Below, one piece after another: positions 63,807-64,000 of a DNA stretch of 64,000 nucleotides. The notes under the pieces are model-generated. The model saw only the letters and a list, made by a program, of their open reading frames with translations, was not told the DNA's origin and ran no database searches. Location of the stretch: the NCBI GenBank assembly GCA_021732045.1, contig JAKFWK010000002.1, forward strand, positions 617,824 through 681,823, in the 5' to 3' direction. Position 1 is the first letter of the stretch. Every line of letters begins with the position of its first letter. Both the position numbers and the translations under genes were made by a program. This stretch comes from Sulfurimonas sp. Its GTDB lineage: Bacteria; Campylobacterota; Campylobacteria; Campylobacterales; Sulfurimonadaceae.

Positions 63807-64000
63807 AATTTGCGTTTACTACCTTACTTAATGTATTACTACTTAAGCAAGGTCGATTGTAGTTATTTAGTTGATATAAAATTGACTTAAATCTATTTCT
63901 AAATTGTTGTCTATAATATATATTGACTTTAACAATAATAATTTAATGAACTCTTAGACTCTAAGGTCTAACTAAAAAACTACTTTTAGTTCTTTAGTTA
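63807..64000 (-). other. Part of the 16S-23S spacer, including the 5' arm of the 23S processing stem
   Basis: The first arm of the 23S stem lies at 63812-63832. The remaining sequence is AT-rich with short inverted repeats (for example AACTAAA/TTTAGTT near the window end). No tRNA is seen in this part. The 16S gene and any spacer tRNAs lie outside the window. Confidence 0.7.

Overview
This is an AT-rich bacterial chromosome segment. Its protein families and local gene orders point to Campylobacterota (formerly Epsilonproteobacteria), most likely a Sulfurimonas-like chemolithotroph. The main indications are the rpsF-ssb-rpsR operon, hemN overlapping a GlpC/HP0666-type Fe-S protein gene, the short DprA, the divergent deacetylase, the ccoI-ccoS pair, and a large LOS/legionaminic-acid locus with a poly-G tract. 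The genus is inferred from general knowledge, not from a database search.

Layout. 1-12.1 kb is housekeeping: pgpA, dapE, a thioredoxin-like protein, ridA, an EAL phosphodiesterase, hemW, tatB-tatC-queA, dprA with a divergent deacetylase, then rpsF-ssb-rpsR behind a promoter and a structured leader. 12.2-17.0 kb holds a DEAD-box helicase and a three-gene operon for a tri-haem peroxidase, a membrane pentahaem cytochrome and a thioredoxin-fold protein. 17.0-23.6 kb is an accessory zone: marR-yceI with a palindromic operator, direct repeats, a nonsense-interrupted DUF1016 gene, an orphan PemK/MazF-like toxin gene, a DUF4041/GIY-YIG protein with a coiled-coil neighbour, a probable restriction-enzyme remnant, an AraC regulator and a degraded SDR gene.

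23.6-29.8 kb carries dedA, lgt, the glpC-like gene, hemN and an MsbA-like ABC transporter. From about 28 to 55.7 kb, and again at 59.2-60.3 kb, the window is devoted to the cell envelope. It encodes ADP-heptose synthesis (gmhA, gmhB, hldE, hldD) and four GT9 glycosyltransferases (waaC, waaF and two others). Two membrane phosphatase-superfamily enzymes, a WaaP-like kinase, a polysaccharide deacetylase and several further glycosyltransferases are also present. A contiguous legionaminic-acid-type cluster (legB, legC, legH, legI, legG, ptmE, ptmF, legF, an acetyltransferase gene, ptmA, and a GT52-like transferase) runs from 34.1 to 44.2 kb. The acetyltransferase gene is interrupted by a run of nine G residues and looks like a phase-variable gene in the OFF state. 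Between the two heptose gene blocks lie a small cytochrome c, ccoS/ccoI for cbb3 oxidase maturation, and a single-domain asparaginase-like gene.

The right end is the 3' half of an rRNA operon read on the minus strand: a complete 23S gene, a strong hairpin in the 23S-5S spacer, and the 5S gene. A long inverted repeat flanks 23S as a processing stem.

Best leads: the poly-G switch; a dispersed structured intergenic element (two full copies and one hairpin-only relic); the putative quinol-peroxide cytochrome operon; the repeat-bounded gene remnants around 18.5-20.2 kb, with a cross-species-type double-hairpin repeat supplying the end of the DUF4041 protein; and the rpsF leader. I see no CRISPR array, tRNA gene, complete IS element or prophage.
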